DNA of 25,622 nt, from the IMG/VR virus record IMGVR_UViG_3300010885_029267, positions 1-25,622 of that record; one strand, 5' to 3'. Shown piece after piece: positions 14,841 through 21,905 of this stretch. Source of the DNA: a virus. The position numbers were made by a program, and so were the translations under genes. The notes under the pieces were generated by a model, which saw only the letters and a list, made by a program, of their open reading frames with translations, had not been told where the DNA came from and did not search any database. Numbering within the stretch: position 1 is the stretch's first letter; each line of letters opens with the position of its first letter.

Positions 14841-15241
14841 TGTTTGGATTTTCAATCTATAAAATAATTGCAGTGGTTTTAATAATCGGTGCAGTAGTAG
14901 GTTACTTCAAGTATACACAAGATGAACTAGCAAGATTGAATCAGGAAGTAGCAAGCAAAGATTTTGCTCTTAAGACTACTACTGCAACGCTTGAGAAAAC
15001 ACAAGCAGATTTAAAAGAACAGCAAGCAGTTTCACAAAAAACATTTGATGACTATCAGGCTGCTCGCAATGAAGTGCAAGATATTCAAGACAAGTTCACA
15101 AAGAATAATCGTGATCTTGGTGCATTTGCTGTTGCTAAACCAGCCGAAGTTAAGAAACGCATGAATGATGCTACTGCAAAATCATTTCGTTGTATTGAAG
15201 ATACTATCAATAAAGGTTTAACCAATGCTCAAGGTTGCTAA
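14840..15241 (+). CDS. inner-membrane spanin (Rz-like)
   Basis: This 133-aa protein has one N-terminal transmembrane helix (IYKIIAVVLIIGAVVGYF, about residues 6-23) and then a long periplasmic coiled coil rich in Ala, Gln, Lys and Glu. That is the layout of Rz i-spanins, which link to a lipoprotein partner and fuse inner and outer membranes at lysis. The diagnostic context is the overlap with the next gene, a small lipoprotein, as in Rz/Rz1 pairs, followed by a holin. Two cysteines lie near the C-terminus. The start is a TAATG overlap with the preceding gene. Confidence 0.75.
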   Translation: MFGFSIYKIIAVVLIIGAVVGYFKYTQDELARLNQEVASKDFALKTTTATLEKTQADLKEQQAVSQKTFDDYQAARNEVQDIQDKFTKNNRDLGAFAVAKPAEVKKRMNDATAKSFRCIEDTINKGLTNAQGC

Positions 15242-15623
15242 AGCAATTCCATTATGTTTATTACTCGCTGCTTGTCAGACAATGCAGCCTACCACAGCAG
15301 TTGTTACTGTTGAACGTCCAACTCTCGTTCTACCAAGCGTAGACCAAGTTAAGTTAAATGATGTTGAATGGCATGTGGTAAATAAAGCAGCAAAACCAGG
15401 AAGTGAAGATCACATTGACACGGCATTTGGAAAAGCACATAGCGAAAGCCTTTTCGCCATTAGTCCAAGAGATTACGAAGACATGGCAATCAACCAAGCC
15501 AACCTTGTTAAAGTCATTAGACAATATCAAGCACAACTTAACGCATATAAACAATATTACGATAGCCAAGCTACCACTAAAGGCACAACCAAATCAGGAA
15601 GCACCAGTGGCAGCACCAATTGA
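15225..15623 (+). CDS. outer-membrane lipoprotein spanin (Rz1-like)
   Basis: This 132-aa protein has a type II signal peptide: a short basic start (MLKVAK), a hydrophobic core, and the lipobox Leu-Ala-Ala-Cys with acylated Cys17. The mature part has a helical stretch (DYEDMAINQANLVKVIRQY, then QLNAYKQYY) of the sort that pairs with the i-spanin, and a Gly/Ser/Thr-rich tail. It is larger than lambda Rz1 (60 aa), as in separated-overlap spanin pairs. The gene overlaps the inner spanin gene by 17 nt and the holin gene by 17 nt. Its presence implies a Gram-negative host. Confidence 0.75.
   Translation: MLKVAKAIPLCLLLAACQTMQPTTAVVTVERPTLVLPSVDQVKLNDVEWHVVNKAAKPGSEDHIDTAFGKAHSESLFAISPRDYEDMAINQANLVKVIRQYQAQLNAYKQYYDSQATTKGTTKSGSTSGSTN
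15596..15601 (+). promoter_or_regulatory. ribosome site that sets the holin start
   Basis: AGGAAG lies 5 nt before the GTG at 15607. The frame is open further upstream to a GTG at 15403, but that would bury 220 nt inside the spanin gene, so 15607 is preferred. Confidence 0.6.
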
Positions 15624-16221
15624 AGATGATGATGAGCCAGTTGGTCCACGCCGTATGGCAGATGATGAACGTCCAGAAGACGCTCAATTAAAAACTGTTG
15701 CTGCAAGCACTTCATATGAACCTACTGCTCAAACAAAATTAAGCGAAGCAGACCAAAATAATATTGAATTACGTAAAATTGCACTTGAAGAAATGAAATT
15801 TCATCTTGAAGAACGTCGTGAACTTCACAAGATGATGGTTGAAGATCGTCGTGAGCAACAAAAAGAAGATGAAATAGAGTATGAGCGTCAACGCCAGATG
15901 CGTGAAGAACGCCGACTATTAGAGAAAAAAGAAGAACACTGGATGCAAAAGTTCTGGCGTCCAATGATGGCAGTTCTTTATATGCTTATCTGCGCTTTTG
16001 ATTTTATTGTTGCACCATTTTTAACAATGGCAATGCCAGTATTTTTAAAGTCACTTGGTGCAACTACTATTGCTTATACACAGTGGACAAGTCTAACACT
16101 ATCTAACGGTGGTCTTATTCACCTTGCATTTGGTGCAATTTTAGGTATCAGTGCTTGGGGCAGAACCCAAGAAAAGAAAGATACCACCCCTACAGCAAAA
16201 AGCACCTTGACAAGCAACTGA
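15607..16221 (+). CDS. holin-like membrane protein with cytoplasmic coiled coil
   Basis: With the GTG start at 15607 this is a 204-aa protein. Residues 1-115 are soluble and acidic then highly charged and helical (ELRKIALEEMKFHLEERREL, then EYERQRQMREERRLL), a predicted coiled coil. Two or three hydrophobic segments follow: WRPMMAVLYMLICAFDFIVA, AMPVFL, and GGLIHLAFGAILGISAWG, then a polar tail. The WRP...LY...FDF...AP start and the GG-L-x-H-x-A-x-GA-x-LG end resemble the 3-TM holin family found in phages and gene transfer agents. Holins permeabilise the inner membrane to time lysis. The neighbours are both spanins; no endolysin is in the window. Confidence 0.72.
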   Translation: MAAPIEDDDEPVGPRRMADDERPEDAQLKTVAASTSYEPTAQTKLSEADQNNIELRKIALEEMKFHLEERRELHKMMVEDRREQQKEDEIEYERQRQMREERRLLEKKEEHWMQKFWRPMMAVLYMLICAFDFIVAPFLTMAMPVFLKSLGATTIAYTQWTSLTLSNGGLIHLAFGAILGISAWGRTQEKKDTTPTAKSTLTSN

Positions 16222-16235
16222 TTGTATGCTAAATT
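16207..16235 (+). promoter_or_regulatory. host sigma70-type promoter giving a leaderless dnaJ mRNA
   Basis: TTGACA (16207-16212), 17-bp spacer, TG one base before TAAATT (16230-16235). The -35 box lies inside the last codons of the holin gene. The -10 ends 6 nt before the ATG at 16242, so the transcript should begin at the start codon. Confidence 0.8.
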
Positions 16236-16241
16236 ATTAGT

Positions 16242-17108
16242 ATGAGTCATTATGAAACGTTAGGTGTATCACAAAGTGCCACACCAGAAGAACTTAAAAG
16301 TGCGTTTAGAAAACTTGCAAAACAGCATCATCCAGATGTTGGTGGCGATGTAAGTAAGTTTCAAGCTATCAATGAAGCATATAATACGTTAAGTGATGCA
16401 AACAGTCGTGCGCATTATGATCATACGTTGCGTAATCCACAGCCACAGTTTCATCATCAGCATCGTCAGGCTGGTAATCCGTTTGAGTTTCATTTTAACT
16501 TTGGCGGTGGACCTGATCCAATGTCTGCGTTTCATGACCAATTCTTTAATCAGTTTGGTTTCCAAACTCGCCAACAGCCAAGAAACCGTAATTTACGTAT
16601 AGTGCTTGATCTTAACTTTTTAGATACGCTAACTCCACAAGTTAAAATTTTAGAATTTAAAACAACAAATAATAAAGATAAAATACAAATTGAAATACCA
16701 TCAGGTGTCGAAGATGGCTATGTATTTCAGGTCATAGGACGTGGAGATGATGCCAATCCAGGCGTTCCACGTGGTAATTTAGATGTACAAATCCGTGTTC
16801 AACGGCACGAGCGTTTTACAAGAAATGCTGAAAATATTATGGAAGATATTACAATTGATGCCTTTCAAGCCATGTTAGGTTGTAATTTACCTATTACTTT
16901 ACCAAGTGGAAAAATTATAGAATTACATATTCCTCGTGGCACCCAATATGGAAGCCAGTTCGGTATAACGGACGAAGGTTTCCCAAGGCAAAATAACACC
17001 CGTGGCAAGTATATTGCAAGAATAAACATCAAAATACCCACAATTTTGACCAATGAACAGCTTAATTTAGTTAAAGAAATACAGAAAATAAAGCCAATAA
17101 ATACTTGA
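16242..17108 (+). CDS. DnaJ/CbpA-type J-domain co-chaperone
   Basis: This 288-aa protein has an N-terminal J domain (1-65) with the HPD triad at 30-32 in AKQHHPDVGG, which stimulates ATP hydrolysis by a DnaK partner. A Phe/Gly/His-rich linker (about 66-110) follows, then two C-terminal substrate-binding beta domains (IEIPSGVEDGYVFQVIGRGD, RGNLDVQIRV, GKIIELHIPRGTQYGS). The CxxCxGxG zinc-finger repeats are absent, so this is class B, like CbpA. No DnaK is encoded here, so it probably recruits host DnaK. The gene has its own leaderless-type promoter and precedes the ClpA-like gene by 30 nt. Confidence 0.92.
   Translation: MSHYETLGVSQSATPEELKSAFRKLAKQHHPDVGGDVSKFQAINEAYNTLSDANSRAHYDHTLRNPQPQFHHQHRQAGNPFEFHFNFGGGPDPMSAFHDQFFNQFGFQTRQQPRNRNLRIVLDLNFLDTLTPQVKILEFKTTNNKDKIQIEIPSGVEDGYVFQVIGRGDDANPGVPRGNLDVQIRVQRHERFTRNAENIMEDITIDAFQAMLGCNLPITLPSGKIIELHIPRGTQYGSQFGITDEGFPRQNNTRGKYIARINIKIPTILTNEQLNLVKEIQKIKPINT
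17097..17103 (+). promoter_or_regulatory. possible late promoter box (ATAAATA) upstream of clpA
   Basis: An exact ATAAATA core followed by C, immediately before the TTGACA of the early promoter. The predicted start is near 17109, giving a leader of about 30 nt. This would let clpA be transcribed both early and late. Confidence 0.4.
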
Positions 17109-17132
17109 CAACCACTGAATGTATGTTATATT
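17105..17132 (+). promoter_or_regulatory. host sigma70-type promoter giving a leaderless clpA mRNA
   Basis: TTGACA (17105-17110), 16-bp spacer, TG one base before TATATT (17127-17132). The -10 ends 6 nt before the ATG at 17139, the same spacing as for the clamp loader and dnaJ. An AGGA at 17133-17136 is too close to the ATG to serve well. Confidence 0.8.
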
Positions 17133-17138
17133 AGGATT

Positions 17139-19373
17139 ATGACACAATTTAGCAGCAACGGCGACCTTGAAAAAGTAGTGAAGATAGCAAAGCAATTTGC
17201 TATTGACAATAACCATCAATATTACACCGTAGAGCATCTACTGGTTAGTATGCTTCACGAACGTGGATTTAGTAAAACGCTACGAGAAATCGGTGTAGAT
17301 GTCGATAATCTCGTATTGGAACTGGAACATTATATTTTTGAAAATATTCCAGTAGTAAAAGATGCAGATACTGCAGAACCAAAGAAAACACAAAGTCTTG
17401 AACGTGTGTTCAACCGTGCGTTTACTCAAGTCATACTACTTGGACGCCAAACTATTCATATCACTGATTTATATTTGAGTATCAGTAAAGAAAGCCAAAG
17501 CCATGCTGCTTACTATCTTAACAAGTATGGTGTAGAGCCAGAAAAAGTTATAGAATTATATAAGAAAAGCAATAAGAAACAAATCAGTGCTGGCGGTAAT
17601 GCACTTGATGAATATTGCACTAACTTGAATGAACTTGTGCGTGATGGCAAGATTGATCCTGTTATCGGTCGCACAAATGAAATTGCTGACATGACACAAA
17701 TCCTTGCACGTAAGAACAAGTGCAATGTTATGTTGATTGGCGATCCTGGCGTTGGTAAGACTGCCATTGCCGAAGGTATTGCTTATAACATCGTGCATGA
17801 TGATGTTCCAAAGTTCCTACGTGGTCATGAAGTTTATAGTTTAAACATTGGTAGCCTACTTGCTGGCACCAAATATCGTGGTGACTTTGAAGAACGACTA
17901 CAAGAAATCATGAACGCCGCAACTGAACAGGGTAATATTATTCTGTTCATTGATGAGGCACACCAAATGAATGGTGCTGGCGCAGGTAGCCAAAGCAGTG
18001 TTGACTTAAGCAACATGATTAAGCCTGCACTTGCTCGTGGTGACTTCAAGGTTATTGCTTCTACTACATGGGAAGAATATACCAAGCACTTTGAAAAAGA
18101 CCGTGCGCTTATGCGTAGGTTTAATCGTGTAAGCGTTGGTGAACCAAGCATTGAAGATTGTAAGACAATTATGCTTGGTATTAAATCTAATTATGAAACA
18201 TTTCATAATGTTAAGATTACAGATGCTGCTGTTACAGAAGCAGTTATGTTGAGTCATCGTTTCCAAGCAGACAAGCGATTACCAGATAAGGCTATTGATC
18301 TAATTGATAGTGCCGCCGCATTACGCCGCACACAATCACGTGGGTCACGCACTATTGATGTTGCGCAGATTCGTCGTGAATTGAGCCGTATAACTGGTAT
18401 TCCAGAGTCACAACTTGGCGCAGAGAATACACAGAAATTACTGCCAACTCTTGATAAAGAAATCAAGCGTAAAGTATATAATCAAGATGCGGCTGTTGAT
18501 GCTGTTCTTGACCGTGTATGGGTCTCACAGGCTGGCTTGAAAGCCGATAATAAGCCTGTTGGTTCATTCCTGTTCATTGGTCCAACTGGCACAGGTAAAA
18601 CAGAACTTGCTAAACAGTTAGGTGAAAAACTTAACATGAAACTGCTACGCTTTGATATGAGTGAATATCAAGAAAAGCACAGCATTTCACGATTGATTGG
18701 TTCACCGCCTGGTTATGTTGGTTATGATGATGCTAACCTTGCTGGTGGATTGCTTATCAGTGAAGTTGCCAAGAACCCACATTGTATTATATTATTTGAT
18801 GAAATTGAAAAAGCACATCCTGATGTTGCACAAGTGTTGTTGCAAGTTATGGATGAAGGTTTCATCACTGGCACAAATGGAAAACGTGCTGACTGTCGCC
18901 AATCACTGCTGATTATGACCAGTAACCTTGGTGCTGCTGACAGTGAACGTCTTGTTATTGGCTTTGGTAATCAAGATCGCAGTGATGCGGTTGATGCTGC
19001 TGTTAAAGAGCATTTCCGTCCAGAGTTCCGCAATCGTGTAGATGCGATTGTTACATTCAATAAACTGGATAGCAAAACTATCCGTAAAATTGCTGAAAAG
19101 TTCATTGCTGAACTACAAGCACAAATGTCAGGTAAAAACATCACACTTGATGTTACTGACGCTGCATATGATTGGCTTGTCAAAAAGGGTTATAGTCCGC
19201 TTCTTGGCGCAAGACCAATGAGTCGCACAATTCATGAACACATTAAAGTTCCACTTGCAAAGAAAATACTGTTTGACAAATCACAGAACAGTGTTACAAT
19301 TAAAGTAGAATTACTTGGTGACAAGTTAGAATTGGTGGCAGAAAATGACAATAGCAGAACAAACGCTGAATGA
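17139..19373 (+). CDS. clpA: ClpA-like AAA+ unfoldase
   Basis: This 744-aa protein is close in length to E. coli ClpA (758). The order is an N-terminal Clp repeat domain (about 10-145, TVEHLLVSMLHE), AAA+ module 1 with Walker A GDPGVGKT (201-208) and Walker B ILFIDEAH, then AAA+ module 2 with Walker A GPTGTGKT (481-488), FDMSEYQEKHSISRLIGSPPGYVG and Walker B ILFDEIEKAHPDV, and a D2-small domain (GYSPLLGARPMSRTI). The long middle coiled coil of ClpB is absent. Ile607-Gly608-Phe609 sits where ClpA has its ClpP-docking IGL loop. It probably feeds host ClpP or unfolds proteins. It is cotranscribed with or beside dnaJ. Confidence 0.93.
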   Translation: MTQFSSNGDLEKVVKIAKQFAIDNNHQYYTVEHLLVSMLHERGFSKTLREIGVDVDNLVLELEHYIFENIPVVKDADTAEPKKTQSLERVFNRAFTQVILLGRQTIHITDLYLSISKESQSHAAYYLNKYGVEPEKVIELYKKSNKKQISAGGNALDEYCTNLNELVRDGKIDPVIGRTNEIADMTQILARKNKCNVMLIGDPGVGKTAIAEGIAYNIVHDDVPKFLRGHEVYSLNIGSLLAGTKYRGDFEERLQEIMNAATEQGNIILFIDEAHQMNGAGAGSQSSVDLSNMIKPALARGDFKVIASTTWEEYTKHFEKDRALMRRFNRVSVGEPSIEDCKTIMLGIKSNYETFHNVKITDAAVTEAVMLSHRFQADKRLPDKAIDLIDSAAALRRTQSRGSRTIDVAQIRRELSRITGIPESQLGAENTQKLLPTLDKEIKRKVYNQDAAVDAVLDRVWVSQAGLKADNKPVGSFLFIGPTGTGKTELAKQLGEKLNMKLLRFDMSEYQEKHSISRLIGSPPGYVGYDDANLAGGLLISEVAKNPHCIILFDEIEKAHPDVAQVLLQVMDEGFITGTNGKRADCRQSLLIMTSNLGAADSERLVIGFGNQDRSDAVDAAVKEHFRPEFRNRVDAIVTFNKLDSKTIRKIAEKFIAELQAQMSGKNITLDVTDAAYDWLVKKGYSPLLGARPMSRTIHEHIKVPLAKKILFDKSQNSVTIKVELLGDKLELVAENDNSRTNAE

Positions 19374-20043
19374 ATACCGTAAACAATTTAGCAGTGTAAT
19401 TCCAAAGTGGCGTGTGTATACCGAGAATAAAACTTGGTATAAAAAGTATCACTTTCGTGTGGAAATAGAGTTTGTGCGAGATTGGGATAGTCGCAATAAA
19501 ATGCGTAATGCGTTGAAGCATCTTGATCCAGACTGCCGTCTTCGTCAAGAAACATATTTGCGTTTTTTTACCAATAGCATAACTGCACTTGATGCAATTC
19601 TTACTGACCCAGAATTGATTACACGAGTCAAGGGATTTACTACAAGTAATGATCAGTATATTACTGAAATTAAAAATCTTGATGGCATTGCAGTTGACGT
19701 TAAACTTGTAAGTCCAACAAAATATAATCCTGATGTTCCTTACCAAATTGATTTTGAAACTTATTGGGGTTGGCAGACAGTAGGGGTTAGTAACAGAAAA
19801 TCACAACGAGAAAATCTGGTTGCATTGTATGAGTTTGTCAAGAACAACAACAATGATTTATTCATGTCATACGAATTAGACCGTTGGTGTGTTCGTGTTG
19901 CTGCAGGTTTCGAAACAGGTTATTACTATGGTTCAGTCCGTGTATTTTGCAGAAGCGGCGATAATATTCCACTGCTGTATATGCTGTTCCAAGATGGAAT
20001 CAAGAAAGTATACAAATTAGTAAAGAAAGAGAGTAAAGCATAA
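19345..20043 (+). CDS. conserved hypothetical phage protein
   Basis: This 232-aa protein is rich in aromatic and charged residues (VYTENKTWYKKYHFRVEIEF, then FRSGDN-like turns and YELDRWCVRVAAGFETGYYYG). Alternating short strands suggest a beta-rich or alpha/beta fold; it has no signal peptide, membrane segment or nucleotide-binding motif. It overlaps the ClpA end by 29 nt and the next gene by 1 nt (TAATG), so it is in the clpA transcript. It might be a ClpA partner, but only position suggests this. Confidence 0.65.
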   Translation: MTIAEQTLNEYRKQFSSVIPKWRVYTENKTWYKKYHFRVEIEFVRDWDSRNKMRNALKHLDPDCRLRQETYLRFFTNSITALDAILTDPELITRVKGFTTSNDQYITEIKNLDGIAVDVKLVSPTKYNPDVPYQIDFETYWGWQTVGVSNRKSQRENLVALYEFVKNNNNDLFMSYELDRWCVRVAAGFETGYYYGSVRVFCRSGDNIPLLYMLFQDGIKKVYKLVKKESKA

Positions 20044-20384
20044 TGAATACCGATTTAACACGTGCATTGATTGAAAAGAAAGTTATAAACAGAAAAACAC
20101 GTATTCTTGCCAAATGTCCTGTTACCGTGTTTGGTGGTATGCCAAGTGAAAAAGAATTATTCTTGAATGTAGATAATGTAATTTGGGAAGATGATAGTTT
20201 TAAGTTTATTGCAAGTCACAGAAGTGGTCGCAAGTTCAGTGTTCCTACGGATAAAATTATGGAAATTGACGGCATGGAACCAGTTCGTCTTGGTCTTGCA
20301 TATGATATTAAACCAAATGGTGCTGCACGTGGCGGTGGTAAAAAGCGTGGACGCAAACCACGAATAAATACTATGGAGTCATAA
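20043..20384 (+). CDS. small protein with basic AT-hook-like tail
   Basis: This is a 113-aa protein. The body (1-90) has short strands (RILAKCPVTVFGG, IWEDDSFKFIAS, RKFSVPTDKIMEIDG). The last 25 residues include a Gly-rich basic segment ending KKRGRKPRIN, whose GRKPR resembles the core GRP of AT-hook DNA-binding motifs. It could bind DNA or RNA through the tail. It is coupled by TAATG to the preceding gene; a late box lies inside its last codons. No family recognised. Confidence 0.65.
   Translation: MNTDLTRALIEKKVINRKTRILAKCPVTVFGGMPSEKELFLNVDNVIWEDDSFKFIASHRSGRKFSVPTDKIMEIDGMEPVRLGLAYDIKPNGAARGGGKKRGRKPRINTMES
20364..20370 (+). promoter_or_regulatory. possible late promoter box (ATAAATA) inside coding sequence
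   Basis: An exact ATAAATA core followed by C. The predicted start is near 20376, 10 nt before the ATG at 20386, and a GGAG (20375-20378) lies in the right place to be the ribosome site. It would serve the two genes at 20386 and 20559. Confidence 0.45.
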
Positions 20385-20385
20385 G

Positions 20386-20556
20386 ATGGCAAAAATCTAC
20401 GAAGAGGTATTGGTTATCAAAGTAAGCAAACTTGTTGCTGATAAAAGTTCAAACAATCAAGACATCCTACGTGATGATATTGTTGAAAGTATTGAAACTG
20501 TTATTCAGGAATTAGTTGGCAATAATATAATTGTTGAAGTTGAAAAAGCGAAATAA
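20386..20556 (+). CDS. short conserved-type protein, 56 aa
   Basis: An ATG at 20386, 1 nt after the preceding stop, opens a 56-aa frame ending in TAA at 20554-20556. GGAG at 20375-20378 lies 7 nt upstream. The protein is MAKIYEEVLVIKVSKLV, a charged middle helix, and a final strand NNIIVEVEKAK: strand-helix-strand, like small unnamed proteins of T4-like aquatic phages. It fills the only gap between two tightly packed genes, and codon use matches its neighbours. Function unknown. Confidence 0.65.
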   Translation: MAKIYEEVLVIKVSKLVADKSSNNQDILRDDIVESIETVIQELVGNNIIVEVEKAK

Positions 20557-20558
20557 TA

Positions 20559-20930
20559 ATGAGTAGTATCCCACAAGTAGTGTTAAACTCTATCGCATAT
20601 GGTCAAGCAAATGGACCATATAATGGCACAAGCACAACTTGGAGCAGTGACAAAGTTAAAGGCAACGGATACTATGGTTATACAGATGGCTTGCATACTG
20701 TAAGTTACAAACTATCTAACTTTGTTGGAATTATTGATTTCCAAGCAAGCCTATTACAGAACCCAACTGATAGCGATTGGTTCGATATTACATCAACTAT
20801 CATTGGTAACGGAACCACAGCAATCACTGGTTCATATTTCTTTAATTACACAGGTAATTTTGTATGGTGCCGTGCGCATATTACAAACTTTACCAGTGGT
20901 AATATTGATCAAGTTCTTTACAATACATAA
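20559..20930 (+). CDS. small virion protein (probable)
   Basis: This 123-aa protein is rich in Asn, Gly, Ser, Thr and aromatic residues. It has a LSNFVGIIDFQASLL strand pair, DSDWFDI, and FFNYTGNFVWCRAHITNF, a layout seen in small beta-sandwich structural proteins of T4-like aquatic phages. No signal peptide or membrane segment. It begins 2 nt after the 56-aa gene and probably shares its late promoter. A decoration or fibre-associated role is an inference from composition. Confidence 0.62.
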   Translation: MSSIPQVVLNSIAYGQANGPYNGTSTTWSSDKVKGNGYYGYTDGLHTVSYKLSNFVGIIDFQASLLQNPTDSDWFDITSTIIGNGTTAITGSYFFNYTGNFVWCRAHITNFTSGNIDQVLYNT

Positions 20931-20952
20931 AAATTCTGTCATACTGTTTTCA

Positions 20953-20974
20953 GTAGATAACTAATTATATCTAC
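20953..20974 (+). repeat. short inverted repeat upstream of the glycosyltransferase gene
   Basis: GTAGATA (20953-20959) and TATCTAC (20968-20974) are perfect inverted repeats around an 8-nt AT loop. No T run follows. It could be a weak terminator for the virion gene or a regulatory element, and lies 17 nt before the ATG at 20992. Confidence 0.35.
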
Positions 20975-20991
20975 ACTTTATGGAAGAATCA

Positions 20992-21903
20992 ATGACAGAA
21001 CAATTAAATCAACCACAACAAGATAATACTTTTGGTTTACCCCAAGATGCATTAGATTTTTTAAGAAAACAACATATTCATTTTTGTCTACCAATGTATG
21101 GTGGACTATGTAATGAAGCAACCTTTATCGCAATGATTAAGTTTGGTATCATTGCTGGTAAAATGGGACTCAACTATAGTATTGATACAATGGTTAATGA
21201 ATCACTTATTACTCGTGGTCGTAATAACCTTGTTGCAAAGTTCTTGTTTAACCAAGCCGCAACACACTTAATGTTTATTGACGTTGACCTTGGATTTGAT
21301 CCAGAAGCAATCATTCGTCTACTACTTGCCAACCAAGATGTTGTTGGTGGTGTTTATCCAATGAAGCGTATTCCAATTCGTTATGTTATTAACACGGTTC
21401 CAAATCCAGTTACTATGGGTGACCTTGTTGAAGTTAGCACACTTGGCACAGGTTTTATGATGGTAAAGCGTGGTGTTATTGAACAGCTTATCAACCTACA
21501 TCCAGAACTCAAGTATCGTGATAATATCGGTATTGGTGCGCAGTATGAACCACTTATGTATGGTTTGTTTGATACTATGATTGACAAGGATGACAATTAT
21601 CTTTCCGAAGATTGGACATTCTGTTATTTGTGGCGTATGGCAGGTGGTAAGATTTTTGCTGATACAGGCATTAAACTTGACCATACTGGTTATCACAAGT
21701 ATGAAGGTAACGTCGAAGAACTTAAGAAGGTGTTAACAAACCAAGTTTCAAATGGCGGTGCACATCATCTTAATCCAGATGCAAAATATCCACTTGAACA
21801 ACCACAAGGTGGACAGGCTCCACAACCACCAGGTGCCACACCACAGCCAATCAAGTTAAAGTTAAATAAAAACATCAATAAGTCTGCCATTAAAAAAGGC
21901 TAA
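20992..21903 (+). CDS. glycosyltransferase-like protein (GT-A type)
   Basis: This 303-aa protein has an alpha/beta N-terminal domain: HFCLPMYGGL as the first strand, ESLITRGRNNLVAKFL, then MFIDVDLGFDPEAIIRLL with a D-x-D at 97-99 that would bind a metal and nucleotide-sugar, followed by DVVGGVYPMKR. A late segment (SEDWTFCYLWRMAGGKIFAD) matches the acceptor-side ED motif of GT-A enzymes. The C-terminus is Pro/Gln-rich then basic. It may glycosylate a virion or host surface component. The start is ATG 20992, with GGAAG 5 nt upstream; an ATG at 20980 is in frame but has no ribosome site. Confidence 0.75.
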   Translation: MTEQLNQPQQDNTFGLPQDALDFLRKQHIHFCLPMYGGLCNEATFIAMIKFGIIAGKMGLNYSIDTMVNESLITRGRNNLVAKFLFNQAATHLMFIDVDLGFDPEAIIRLLLANQDVVGGVYPMKRIPIRYVINTVPNPVTMGDLVEVSTLGTGFMMVKRGVIEQLINLHPELKYRDNIGIGAQYEPLMYGLFDTMIDKDDNYLSEDWTFCYLWRMAGGKIFADTGIKLDHTGYHKYEGNVEELKKVLTNQVSNGGAHHLNPDAKYPLEQPQGGQAPQPPGATPQPIKLKLNKNINKSAIKKG

Positions 21904-21905
21904 CA

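Noticed and set aside
15403-15606. Upstream GTG extension of the holin frame
   Set aside because: It would overlap the lipoprotein spanin by 220 nt; the extra residues are simply the spanin gene read in another frame, and AGGAAG supports GTG 15607.
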